A DNA stretch of 53,175 nucleotides from ZC4RG42 sp003242425 (GTDB taxonomy: Bacteria > Pseudomonadota > Gammaproteobacteria > Burkholderiales > SG8-39). A program made the position numbers and the translations under genes. Shown piece by piece: positions 24,287 to 31,917 of the stretch; the first letter of the stretch is position 1, and each line of letters starts with the position of its first letter. Below the pieces are notes generated by a model that worked only from the letters and a program-made list of their open reading frames with translations, did not search any database and was not told the DNA's origin. Where the stretch lies: contig CALCIE010000050.1 of the NCBI GenBank assembly GCA_937907425.1, positions 1-53,175 on the forward strand, given 5' to 3'.

Positions 24287-24613
24287 GTGCTGATTAGCGA
24301 CGCATTCGCCCAAGCCGGCGGTGCCGCCCCGGGCGGCGGCGGACTGATGCAGTTCGTGCCGATCATCCTGATGTTCGTGCTGCTGTACTTCCTGCTCATC
24401 CGGCCGCAGATGAAGCGGGCCAAGGAGCACAAGGCCATGTGCGACGCGCTGACCAAGGGCGACGAAGTCGTCGCCGCCGGCGGCGTGGTGGGCCGCATCA
24501 CCAAGGTCAACGACAACTACGTGACCCTGGAGGTGGCGCCCAACACCGAAATCGTCGTGCAGCGCATGGCCGTCCAGCAGCTGCTGCCCAAGGGAACCAT
24601 CAAGGGGCTGTGA
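24287..24613 (+). CDS. yajC: Sec translocase accessory protein YajC
   Basis: A 108-residue single-pass inner-membrane protein associated with SecDF. A GTG start is chosen because GGAG lies eight bases upstream and the protein then begins VLISDAFAQAGG, as in homologues. The membrane segment FVPIILMFVLLYFLLIRPQMKR and the following KGDEVVAAGGVVGRITKVND are diagnostic. A good -10-like TATACT lies about 40 bases upstream, but no convincing -35 box is seen. Confidence 0.95.
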   Translation: MLISDAFAQAGGAAPGGGGLMQFVPIILMFVLLYFLLIRPQMKRAKEHKAMCDALTKGDEVVAAGGVVGRITKVNDNYVTLEVAPNTEIVVQRMAVQQLLPKGTIKGL

Positions 24614-24660
24614 GCCCGGCTTCGCCGGATCCCGGTCCCGTTTAACGACGCCTGTCCAGC

Positions 24661-26520
24661 ATGAATCGATATCCCGTCTGGGTTTACATCACCCTCGTCG
24701 TCGCGCTGGCGATCGGTTTGCTCTACACCCTGCCGAACTTCTACGGCGAATCGCCGGCCGTGCAGGTGTCGAGCGCACGCGCGACGGTCAAGATCGACCA
24801 GGCCACGCTCGAGCGCGTGCAGCAGACACTCGACCAGGCGAACATCCCCTACACGGGCGCGCGCCTGGATCAAACGGGCGTGAAGGTGCGCTTCGCCGAC
24901 ACCGACACCCAGTTGCGCGCCCGTGACGTGATCGATCAGGCGTTCAACCCGGATCCGGCGAACGGCGACTACACGGTCGCGCTCAACCTGCTGCCAGCCT
25001 CGCCCAACTGGCTAACCGCCATCGGCGCCTTGCCGATGTATCTGGGCCTCGACCTGCGCGGCGGCGTGCATTTCCTGCTGCAGGTGGACATGCGCGGCGC
25101 CATCGTCAAGCGGCTCGACGCGCTCGCGGGCGACATCCGCACGCTGTTGCGCGACCAGCGGGTGCGGCACAGCGGCGTGAGCCGCGAGGGCGGCACGGTC
25201 GTCGTGCGCTTCCGCGACGCCGAGACGCGCGACAAGGCGCGCGAGATCCTGAGCAACAACCTGCCCGAGCTGGCGTTCAGCGACGCCGGCGGCGCCTCCG
25301 AGCCGCGTCTGGTCGGCACCATCCGGCCGGAAGCCCAGCAGCGCATCCAGGAATACGCGCTCAAGCAGAACATCCAGACCCTGCACAACCGCATCAACGA
25401 GCTCGGCGTGGCCGAACCGGTGATCCAGCAGCAGGGCGCCGACCGCATCGTCGTCCAGTTGCCCGGGGTGCAGGACACCGCCCGCGCCAAAGAAATCCTC
25501 GGCCGCACCGCCACGCTGGAAATCCGCATGGTGGACGAGGAGAACATGACGGCGGAGAAACTCGCGGCGGCGGCCCGCGGCGAAGTGCCCTTCGGCAGCG
25601 AGTACTACGTGACGCGCGAGGGCTATCCGCTGCTCGTCAAACGGCAGGTGGTGCTGACCGGCGACCGCCTCACCGACGCCCAGCCGGGCTTCGACGGCCG
25701 TACCAACGAACCGGCCGTGCACCTCACGCTGGACGCCACCGGCGCGCGCATCTTCCGCGACGTGACGCGCGAGAACATCGGCAAGCGCATGGCCATCCTG
25801 CTCATCGAGAAAGGCAAGGGCGAAGTGGTGACGGCGCCGGTGATCCGCGACGAGATCGGCGGCGGCCGCGTGCAGATCAGCGGCCGCATGACCGCCGCCG
25901 AGGCGAACGACGTCGCGCTGCTGCTGCGCGCCGGTTCGCTCGCCGCGCCCATGGACATCGTCGAGGAACGCACCATCGGCCCGAGCCTCGGCAAGGAGAA
26001 CATCGAGCGCGGCTTCCAGTCCACGCTGTGGGGCTTCGTCGCCGTGGTCGCGTTCATGTGCGTGTACTACATGCTGTTCGGCGTGTTCTCCTCGATCGCG
26101 CTGGCGGCGAACCTGCTGTTCCTGATCGCGCTGCTGTCGATGCTGCAGGCCACGCTCACCCTGCCCGGCATCGCCGCGATCGCGCTTACCCTGGGCATGG
26201 CGATCGACGCCAACGTGCTGATCAACGAACGCATCCGCGAGGAGCTGCGCAACGGCATGAGCCCGCAGGCGGCGATCCACGCCGGCTACGAGCGCGCCTT
26301 CGGCACCATTCTCGACGCCAACATCACTACGCTCATCGCCGCGCTGGCGCTGCTCATCTTCGGCACCGGCCCGGTACGCGGTTTTGCGGTCGTGCACGCG
26401 CTGGGCATCCTCACCTCCATCTTCAGCTCGGTGGTGGGCTCGCGCGCGCTGGTGAACCTGTGGTACGGCTCGCGCCGCAAGGTCGAGCGGCTGGCGATCG
26501 GCAACACCTCCTGGAAGTGA
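24661..26520 (+). CDS. secD: Protein translocase subunit SecD
   Basis: A 619-residue inner-membrane protein that uses the proton gradient to assist late steps of Sec export. It has an N-terminal membrane segment, a large periplasmic P1 region (GLDLRGGVHFLLQVDM is its hallmark; IQTLHNRINELGVAEPVIQQQG follows), and five C-terminal membrane segments with LTLGMAIDANVLINERIREELR. Length matches E. coli SecD (615). It lies 47 bases after yajC and 35 before secF. Confidence 0.98.
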   Translation: MNRYPVWVYITLVVALAIGLLYTLPNFYGESPAVQVSSARATVKIDQATLERVQQTLDQANIPYTGARLDQTGVKVRFADTDTQLRARDVIDQAFNPDPANGDYTVALNLLPASPNWLTAIGALPMYLGLDLRGGVHFLLQVDMRGAIVKRLDALAGDIRTLLRDQRVRHSGVSREGGTVVVRFRDAETRDKAREILSNNLPELAFSDAGGASEPRLVGTIRPEAQQRIQEYALKQNIQTLHNRINELGVAEPVIQQQGADRIVVQLPGVQDTARAKEILGRTATLEIRMVDEENMTAEKLAAAARGEVPFGSEYYVTREGYPLLVKRQVVLTGDRLTDAQPGFDGRTNEPAVHLTLDATGARIFRDVTRENIGKRMAILLIEKGKGEVVTAPVIRDEIGGGRVQISGRMTAAEANDVALLLRAGSLAAPMDIVEERTIGPSLGKENIERGFQSTLWGFVAVVAFMCVYYMLFGVFSSIALAANLLFLIALLSMLQATLTLPGIAAIALTLGMAIDANVLINERIREELRNGMSPQAAIHAGYERAFGTILDANITTLIAALALLIFGTGPVRGFAVVHALGILTSIFSSVVGSRALVNLWYGSRRKVERLAIGNTSWK

Positions 26521-26555
26521 CGGACGGCGCAGACGAGGACTAAAGGAAAGGCGAT

Positions 26556-27488
26556 ATGGAGTTCTTCAAGATCCGGCGCGACATCCCCTTCATGCGCCAT
26601 GCGCTGCTGTTCAACGTCATCTCGATCGTGACGTTCCTGCTGGCGGTGTTCTTCCTCTGGCACAAGGGGTTGAACTTCTCGATCGAGTTCACCGGCGGCA
26701 CGGTGATGGAGGTGAGCTACGACAAGGCCGCCGACGTGGACGGCATCCGCCGCACGCTGGAGCAGGCCGGCTACAGCGACCCGCAGGTCCAGAACTTCGG
26801 CTCCTCGCGCGACGTGCTGATCCGCCTGCCGCTGCGCGAAGGACAATCGACCGCGCAGCTTTCGCAGGAAGTGATGAAGGCGCTGCAGGCGCACGATGCC
26901 GGCGCGCAACTGCAGCGGGTGGAATTCGTCGGACCGCAGGTCGGGCGCGAGCTGGCCGAGAACGGGGCGCTCGCGCTGCTCGTCACCTGCCTCGGGATCA
27001 TGGCCTATCTGGCGCTGCGCTTCGAATGGAAGTTCGGCGTGGCGACGGTGCTCGCCAACCTGCACGACGTGGTGATCATCCTCGGCTTCTTCGCCTTCTT
27101 CCAGTGGGAATTCTCGCTGCCGGTGCTGGCCGCGGTGCTGGCGGTGCTCGGCTATTCGGTGAACGAATCGGTGGTCATCGCCGACCGCATCCGCGAGAAC
27201 TTCCGCAAGATGCGCAAGGCCTCGGTCACCGAAATCATCGACAACGCCATCACCCGCACCATCTCGCGCACCATCATCACCCACGGCAGCACGCAGATGG
27301 TGGTGCTCGCCATGCTGTTTTTCGGCGGACCGGCGCTGCACAACTTCGCCCTGGCGCTCACCATCGGCATCTGCTGCGGCGTCTACTCGGCGGCGCTGGT
27401 CATGGCCTCGATCGTGCGCTGGCTCGGCATCCGGCGCGAGGATCTGGTGCGCCCGGTGCGCGAGCGCAAGGAAGAAGCCGTCGTGTGA
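26556..27488 (+). CDS. secF: Protein translocase subunit SecF
   Basis: A 310-residue partner of SecD with six membrane segments. Characteristic stretches are LNFSIEFTGGTVMEVSY, FVGPQVGRELAENG, YSVNESVVIADRIRENFRK and RTISRTIITHGSTQMV. An AAAGGAAAGG ribosome site precedes the ATG. It closes the queA-to-secF operon; a convergent rnk gene lies 33 bases beyond its stop. Confidence 0.98.
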   Translation: MEFFKIRRDIPFMRHALLFNVISIVTFLLAVFFLWHKGLNFSIEFTGGTVMEVSYDKAADVDGIRRTLEQAGYSDPQVQNFGSSRDVLIRLPLREGQSTAQLSQEVMKALQAHDAGAQLQRVEFVGPQVGRELAENGALALLVTCLGIMAYLALRFEWKFGVATVLANLHDVVIILGFFAFFQWEFSLPVLAAVLAVLGYSVNESVVIADRIRENFRKMRKASVTEIIDNAITRTISRTIITHGSTQMVVLAMLFFGGPALHNFALALTIGICCGVYSAALVMASIVRWLGIRREDLVRPVRERKEEAVV

Positions 27489-27521
27489 AGGCGGACGCGA
27501 TGCCGCGGGGCATCGCGCCGC

Positions 27522-27929
27522 TCAGACCGCAGCGTCCGCCCGGGCCGGTTCCTCGACCGGCCCCACGTGCAGGATCTCCAGCTCCAGCGTCTGGCCGTTC
27601 GGCAGTTTCGCCTCGGTGAAGCTGCCCACCGCGCGCCCGAACAGGGCACGGCCCACGGGCGAGAACACCGACACACGCTTCAACGCCGGGTCGGCGTCCG
27701 CAGGCGCGACCAGCGTCACGCAGCGCTTGGCGCCGCTTTCGACTTCACGATATTCCACCGGCGCGTTCAGGCGCACCACGTCGGCCGGCATGCGCGCGGC
27801 CGCGACGATTTCGGCGCCGCCGAAGGTCTCGGCGACGATCGCCGCCGCCTGTTCGACCGGTCGGTCCAGCATCGCCGACAAGGCGCGTGCGTCGTCGGCG
27901 CAAATGATGATGTCTTCTGCTCTGTTCAT
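27522..27929 (-). CDS. rnk: Regulator of nucleoside diphosphate kinase Rnk (GreA-like)
   Basis: A 135-residue GreA/GreB-related protein. The short N-terminal region (AEDIIICADDARALSAML) replaces the long GreA coiled coil. The C-terminal FKBP-like domain has MPADVVRLNAPVEYREVESGAKRCVTLV and VFSPVGRALFGRAVGS, as in Rnk. Rnk proteins bind RNA polymerase but lack the acidic finger tip for transcript cleavage. The ATG is chosen for a strong GGAGGA five bases upstream; an upstream in-frame ATG would disregard that site. A long leader with a strong promoter precedes it. Confidence 0.92.
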   Translation of the reverse strand: MNRAEDIIICADDARALSAMLDRPVEQAAAIVAETFGGAEIVAAARMPADVVRLNAPVEYREVESGAKRCVTLVAPADADPALKRVSVFSPVGRALFGRAVGSFTEAKLPNGQTLELEILHVGPVEEPARADAAV

Positions 27930-28053
27930 GAGCGTCCTCCTTGGAAAGCTCGGAAAGCGCACATCCGGCCGACAAAACGACCGGGTTACGCTGGGTCAGG
28001 AGAGTTGCTCCCCGGCAGACGGCGTCCTCGGTTCCCTGGCGGGGCGGGCGCTC

Positions 28054-28071
28054 GGTCTACCGGGCTAGACC
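28054..28071 (-). other. Inverted repeat in the rnk leader
   Basis: GGTCTA / TAGACC with a 6-base loop lies about 125 bases before rnk and contains the stop codon of a small upstream frame. A second hairpin GCCCGG / CCGGGC (28087-28104) lies just beside it. Neither has a U tract. They make the leader highly structured. Confidence 0.4.
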
Positions 28072-28194
28072 AAGAAAGGCTCGACTGCCCGGACAGCGCC
28101 GGGCGAGCAGTGGCGCCGCCGTACGCACGACAGCGCGCCGCGCGGCGAGCGGTGCGCGCGCGAACAGCGGTCGGATGTCGTACGGACGGTTCAT
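28057..28194 (-). CDS. Possible 45-residue Arg-rich leader peptide upstream of rnk
   Basis: The frame begins MNRPYDIRPLFARAPLA, is rich in Arg and Ala and ends at an inverted repeat. It lies about 28 bases downstream of the likely transcription start of a strong promoter on the same strand. No Shine-Dalgarno sequence precedes its ATG, so translation is doubtful. It occupies much of the 367-base stretch between rnk and purB, which otherwise holds only the promoter, hairpins and the purB terminator region. It may equally be a non-coding leader or a small RNA. Confidence 0.3.
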   Translation of the reverse strand: MNRPYDIRPLFARAPLAARRAVVRTAAPLLARRCPGSRAFLGLAR

Positions 28195-28228
28195 CGTGAA
28201 AGGTCGAATGTGAAAGCTTCGCAGGCAC

Positions 28229-28256
28229 ACCATAGCACAGGCGGCCTGCTTGTCAA
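28229..28256 (-). promoter_or_regulatory. Strong sigma-70-type promoter upstream of rnk
   Basis: On the minus strand TTGACA (28256-28251), a 16-base spacer, and TATGGT (28234-28229). The -35 box is a perfect match and the spacer is one base short of ideal. Transcription would begin near 28222, leaving a leader of about 290 bases before rnk. Confidence 0.7.
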
Positions 28257-28263
28257 CGGACCC

Positions 28264-28284
28264 GCCCGCCTTCATGCGGCGGGC
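28264..28284 (-). terminator. Hairpin downstream of purB
   Basis: GCCCGCC / GGCGGGC with a 7-base loop lies 12 bases after the purB stop on the minus strand. It lacks a clear U tract, so it is a weak terminator candidate. It also lies just upstream of the -35 box of the leftward rnk promoter. Confidence 0.4.
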
Positions 28285-28296
28285 AAATCCTGGGAC

Positions 28297-29664
28297 TCAG
28301 ATCCGGCGTGCCAGTTCCGCGGCCTTGCCGATATAGGCGGCCGGCGTCAGCGCAAGCAAACGCTCACGGTCGGCCTCGGGGATAGGTAAGGTCCGGATGA
28401 AGTTTTGCAAGTCCTCGCGGCCGATGCGGCGGCCGCGGGTCAGCGCCTTGAGCTGTTCGTAGGCGCCTTCCACGCCGTAGCGGCGCATCACGGTCTGGAC
28501 GGGCTCGGCCAGCACCTCCCAGTTGGCGTCCAGGTCCTCGGCCAGCCGTTCGGGATCGGCCTCGAGCTTGTTCAGCCCGCGCAGGCAGGCGACGTAACCG
28601 AGCAGCGCGTAGCCGAAGGCGCTGCCCACGTTGCGCAGCACCGTCGAATCGGTGAGGTCGCGCTGCCAGCGCGAAACGGGCAGCTTGTCCGACAGATGCC
28701 GCAGCATCGCGTTCGCCAGGCCGAGGTTGCCCTCGGAGTTCTCGAAATCGATGGGGTTGACCTTGTGCGGCATGGTCGAGGACCCCACTTCGCCCGCCAC
28801 CACGCGCTGCTTGAAATAGCCCAGCGAAATGTAGCCCCAGACGTCGCGGTCCAGGTCGACGAGGACGGTGTTCAGTCGCGCCAGCGCATCGAAGCATTCG
28901 GCCAGGCTGTCGTGCGGCTCGATCTGGATGGTGTAGGGATTGAATTCCAGCCCCAGCGATTCGACGAAACGCCGCGCGAAGCCTTCCCAGTCCACTTCGG
29001 GATAGGCCGCCAGATGCGCGTTGTAATTGCCCACCGCGCCGTTGATCTTGCCGGTGAGCGCGACGCCGGCCAAGCGCGCGCGCGCGCGCCGCAAGCGGTG
29101 CACGACGTTGGCCAGCTCCTTGCCGAGCGTCGTGGGCGTGGCCGGCTGGCCGTGGGTGCGCGACAGCATGGGCCGATCGGCCAGTTCGCGCGCCAGCGCC
29201 GCCAGTTTGTCCACCACGGCATCGATCGCCGGCAACAGCGCCCGGTCGCGCGCATCGCGCACCATCAGCGCGTAGGACAGGTTGTTGATGTCTTCCGAGG
29301 TGCAGGCGAAATGGATGAACTCGCTCGCCTTCACCAGTTCGGCGTTGCCCGCCACGCGTTCCTTCAGCCAGTATTCGATCGCCTTGACGTCGTGGTTGGT
29401 CTGCGCCTCGATCTCCTTCACGCGCCGGCCGTCCGCTTCGTCGAAGTCGCGGGCGAGCGCGCGCAACTGCGCGACCGATTCCGGCGTGAACGGTCCCACT
29501 TCGGCGATGGCGGGGTCGGCGGCAAGCGCCAGCAGCCACTCGATCTCGACGTGGACGCGATGGCGGATCAGCCCCAGCTCGCTGAAATAGGGACGCAGCG
29601 GTTCCAGCGATTTGTGATAGCGCCCGTCGAGCGGCGATAATGCGGTGAGAGGCGACAACGGCAT
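28297..29664 (-). CDS. purB: Adenylosuccinate lyase PurB
   Basis: A 455-residue enzyme of the fumarase/aspartase superfamily that acts twice in purine synthesis (SAICAR to AICAR, adenylosuccinate to AMP). Signature GEVGSSTMPHKVNPIDFENSEGN, catalytic RTHGQPATPTTLGKE, TNHDVKAIEYWLKE and HFACTSEDINN are all present. Length equals E. coli PurB (456). Its start region overlaps the start of the divergent uracil-DNA glycosylase gene by a few bases. Confidence 0.98.
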   Translation of the reverse strand: MPLSPLTALSPLDGRYHKSLEPLRPYFSELGLIRHRVHVEIEWLLALAADPAIAEVGPFTPESVAQLRALARDFDEADGRRVKEIEAQTNHDVKAIEYWLKERVAGNAELVKASEFIHFACTSEDINNLSYALMVRDARDRALLPAIDAVVDKLAALARELADRPMLSRTHGQPATPTTLGKELANVVHRLRRARARLAGVALTGKINGAVGNYNAHLAAYPEVDWEGFARRFVESLGLEFNPYTIQIEPHDSLAECFDALARLNTVLVDLDRDVWGYISLGYFKQRVVAGEVGSSTMPHKVNPIDFENSEGNLGLANAMLRHLSDKLPVSRWQRDLTDSTVLRNVGSAFGYALLGYVACLRGLNKLEADPERLAEDLDANWEVLAEPVQTVMRRYGVEGAYEQLKALTRGRRIGREDLQNFIRTLPIPEADRERLLALTPAAYIGKAAELARRI

Positions 29665-30334
29665 GGCGGTGAACTACGACGCGGAAGGCATTGAAGGCGG
29701 CGCGAGTTTAACACGGCGCGGCCCCGCCCTTCCCGAACCTGCCTCCCTGGAGGAAGCGCTCGCCCGGGCACGCGCCTGCCGGCTGTGCGCGCCGCACCTG
29801 CCGCACGAACCGCGTCCGGTCCTGCGCGCCGCGCCCAGCGCCCGCGTGCTCATCGTCGGCCAGGCGCCCGGACGCAAGGTGCACGAAACCGGCATTCCCT
29901 GGAACGATCCTTCCGGCGACCTGCTGCGGCAGTGGCTCGACGTCGACCGCGAGACCTTCTACGACGAACGCCGCATCGCCATCATCCCCGCCGGGCTGTG
30001 CTTTCCCGGCAAAGGCCCGGGCGGCGACCTGCCGCCGCGCGCCGAATGCGCGCCCACCTGGCATCCGCGGCTGCGGGCGCATCTGCCGCACATCGAGCTG
30101 GTGCTGCTGGTCGGCGCCTACGCGCACGCCTATTACCTCGGCGCACGCCGCAAAGGCACGCTCGCCGACACCGTGCGCGCCTGGCGCGAATACCTGCCCG
30201 CCTACTTCCCCCTGCCGCATCCCAGTCCGCGCAACCGCCGCTGGCTGAAGCTCAACGCCTGGTTCGAAGCGGAAGTGATTCCGGAGCTGCGGCGGCGTTT
30301 TGCCGATGTCATACGGCGCGGCGGCACGGGTTGA
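29663..30334 (+). CDS. Uracil-DNA glycosylase superfamily protein with 4Fe-4S-type cysteines
   Basis: A 223-residue protein of the UDG fold. The active-site motif is VGQAPGRKVHETGIPWNDPSG and the DNA-intercalation motif is PLPHPSPRNRRWLK. Cysteines at 39, 42, 113 and 129 are spaced like the four iron-sulfur ligands of thermophile-type family 4 UDGs (3, about 70, 16), so a 4Fe-4S cluster is likely. Family members remove uracil from DNA, but the second motif residue differs (GQAPG rather than GEAPG), so specificity is uncertain. The start overlaps the divergent purB start; a later start is possible because the first 25 residues look unconserved. Confidence 0.85.
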   Translation: MAVNYDAEGIEGGASLTRRGPALPEPASLEEALARARACRLCAPHLPHEPRPVLRAAPSARVLIVGQAPGRKVHETGIPWNDPSGDLLRQWLDVDRETFYDERRIAIIPAGLCFPGKGPGGDLPPRAECAPTWHPRLRAHLPHIELVLLVGAYAHAYYLGARRKGTLADTVRAWREYLPAYFPLPHPSPRNRRWLKLNAWFEAEVIPELRRRFADVIRRGGTG

Positions 30335-30357
30335 GCTTGCGGCCGCCGGTATATAAT
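30331..30357 (+). promoter_or_regulatory. Candidate promoter for the glutathione transferase gene
   Basis: TTGAGC, a 15-base spacer, and a perfect TATAAT -10 box end 40 bases before the ATG. The spacer is short, so strength is uncertain, but the -10 box stands out in this GC-rich sequence. Confidence 0.5.
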
Positions 30358-30397
30358 CCGCCGCCCTCCGACTCAGTCTCAGACCGCGCAATCGAAC

Positions 30398-31015
30398 ATG
30401 AAGCTCATCGGCAACTTCACCAGTCCCTTCGTGCGCAAGGTGCGGATCGTCGCCGCCGAGAAGCGCATGGAATACGAATGGGAATTGGCGATGCCCTGGG
30501 AACCGGACAGCCAAGTGTCGCAGCACAACCCGCTCGGCAAGATTCCGGTCCTGATCCTCGACGACGGCACCACGCTGTTCGATTCGCGCGTGATCTGCGA
30601 ATTCCTCGACAACGTCTCGCCCATCGCCAAACTGCTGCCGCAAGGCAACCGCGAACGTGTCGAGGTCAAGTGCTGGGAGGCGCTCTGCGACGGCATCATG
30701 GAAGCGGGCATCCTCGCGCGTCTGGAGCTCAACCGTAAAAGGAAGAGCGAGCGCAGCCAGGCGTGGATCGATCGCCAGATGGCCAAAGTGCAGCGCGGGC
30801 TGGACGCCATGGAAGCCGATCTCGCCAAGGCCGCCGGCCCCTGGTCCTGCGGCAACCATTTCACCCTCGCCGACGTCGCCATCGCCGCCTGCACCGGTTT
30901 TCTGGACTTCCGCTACCCCGACCTCGACTGGCGCGCCGACCGGCCGCATCTCGCGAAGCTCGCCGCACGGCTGGCCGAGCGCCCCTCGGTCGCGGAAACC
31001 GTCCCGCACGAATGA
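30398..31015 (+). CDS. Glutathione S-transferase family protein (YibF-like)
   Basis: A 205-residue cytosolic GST. The N-terminal thioredoxin-like domain begins MKLIGNFTSPFVRKVRIVAAEKR, where the Ser of TSPFVRKVR is the likely glutathione-activating residue, and contains NPLGKIPVL and DSRVICEFLD (glutathione-binding). The C-terminal all-helical domain has HFTLADVAIAACTGFLDFRYP. It resembles E. coli YibF. Substrate unknown. Confidence 0.92.
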   Translation: MKLIGNFTSPFVRKVRIVAAEKRMEYEWELAMPWEPDSQVSQHNPLGKIPVLILDDGTTLFDSRVICEFLDNVSPIAKLLPQGNRERVEVKCWEALCDGIMEAGILARLELNRKRKSERSQAWIDRQMAKVQRGLDAMEADLAKAAGPWSCGNHFTLADVAIAACTGFLDFRYPDLDWRADRPHLAKLAARLAERPSVAETVPHE

Positions 31016-31097
31016 GCGCCGCGCCGCGGCGCGCGGCACGTCGGCTGCTATCCGTTCGGGGACGACAACCCAGGCGGCGTGACCGCCCGACACCCGG

Positions 31098-31916
31098 ATG
31101 GATCTGCCCGCCCCGTTGCTCTTCCTTGCGCACCCGGCAGTGCAATACGGCCTCGCGCCGTTCCTCGCCGCGCTCTTCACCGTCATGGTCCTGCACCGCC
31201 TGCGCCTCGGCGGCTTGGCGCTCGCCGCGGCCTTCTGCACCGCGGTGTGGCTGACCGTCGACTGGACGCTGTACCCGCTCACGCCGCTGCGCAAGCTCAT
31301 CCTGATCGGGCTTGTCACGCCGCCGCTCGGCCTGCTGGTCGATTTCATGGCGCGTGAATCGCTCGCGTGGCGCATCGCCCTGGCGGCGCTGGCGGCCGCA
31401 GCGTCGATCTGGGTGCACGAACCCGCTCCCGACCCTGCATCGCTCGCCGCCGCCGTCATTTTGCCCGCCTGGCTGGTCATGAGCCTGCTCGCCATGAACG
31501 GCGCGCCGGGCCGCTCCAGCGGCGCGATCGTCGCGCTCGCGGGCGGCACCGCCGTTTGCGCGGCATACGGCGAAGCGCCGGTCCACTTCAGCGGCTACGC
31601 CGCATCGCTCGCGTCCGGCGCGGGCGCATTTCTGCTGTGGCTGCTCGGCACCAACCGCAAGTGGAGCGCGGGCGCGGTCATGCGTCTGCCGGCGGCGACG
31701 CTCACGGGATTGCTGCTGGGCGGCGCGGTCTTGCAGGGTGGCACACCCTGGTCTGCCGCGCTCCTGCTCGCCCTGGTGCCGCTCGCGGCGCGCATTCCCG
31801 CCCCGCAGCATTGGGCGTTGCGCAGCCAGGTTGCGCTCGTCTGCCTCTACACGCTCGCCATCGCCGCCGCGGCGGTGTACACGCTGTGGCGGCCGTGGCC
31901 CGAAACCGCGCTCTGA
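31098..31916 (+). CDS. Multi-pass membrane protein of unknown function
   Basis: A 272-residue, strongly hydrophobic protein with about eight predicted membrane segments (for example YGLAPFLAALFTVMVL, GGLALAAAFCTAVWLTV, LILIGLVTPPLGLLV, LVCLYTLAIAAAAVYTL). No catalytic or transport motif is recognised. A -WTLYPLTPLRK- loop and the pair HEPAPDPAS between segments three and four are the only notable hydrophilic stretches. It starts 83 bases after the GST gene in the same direction and is convergent with the following sensor kinase. Function not assigned. Confidence 0.8.
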   Translation: MDLPAPLLFLAHPAVQYGLAPFLAALFTVMVLHRLRLGGLALAAAFCTAVWLTVDWTLYPLTPLRKLILIGLVTPPLGLLVDFMARESLAWRIALAALAAAASIWVHEPAPDPASLAAAVILPAWLVMSLLAMNGAPGRSSGAIVALAGGTAVCAAYGEAPVHFSGYAASLASGAGAFLLWLLGTNRKWSAGAVMRLPAATLTGLLLGGAVLQGGTPWSAALLLALVPLAARIPAPQHWALRSQVALVCLYTLAIAAAAVYTLWRPWPETAL

Positions 31917-31917
31917 G

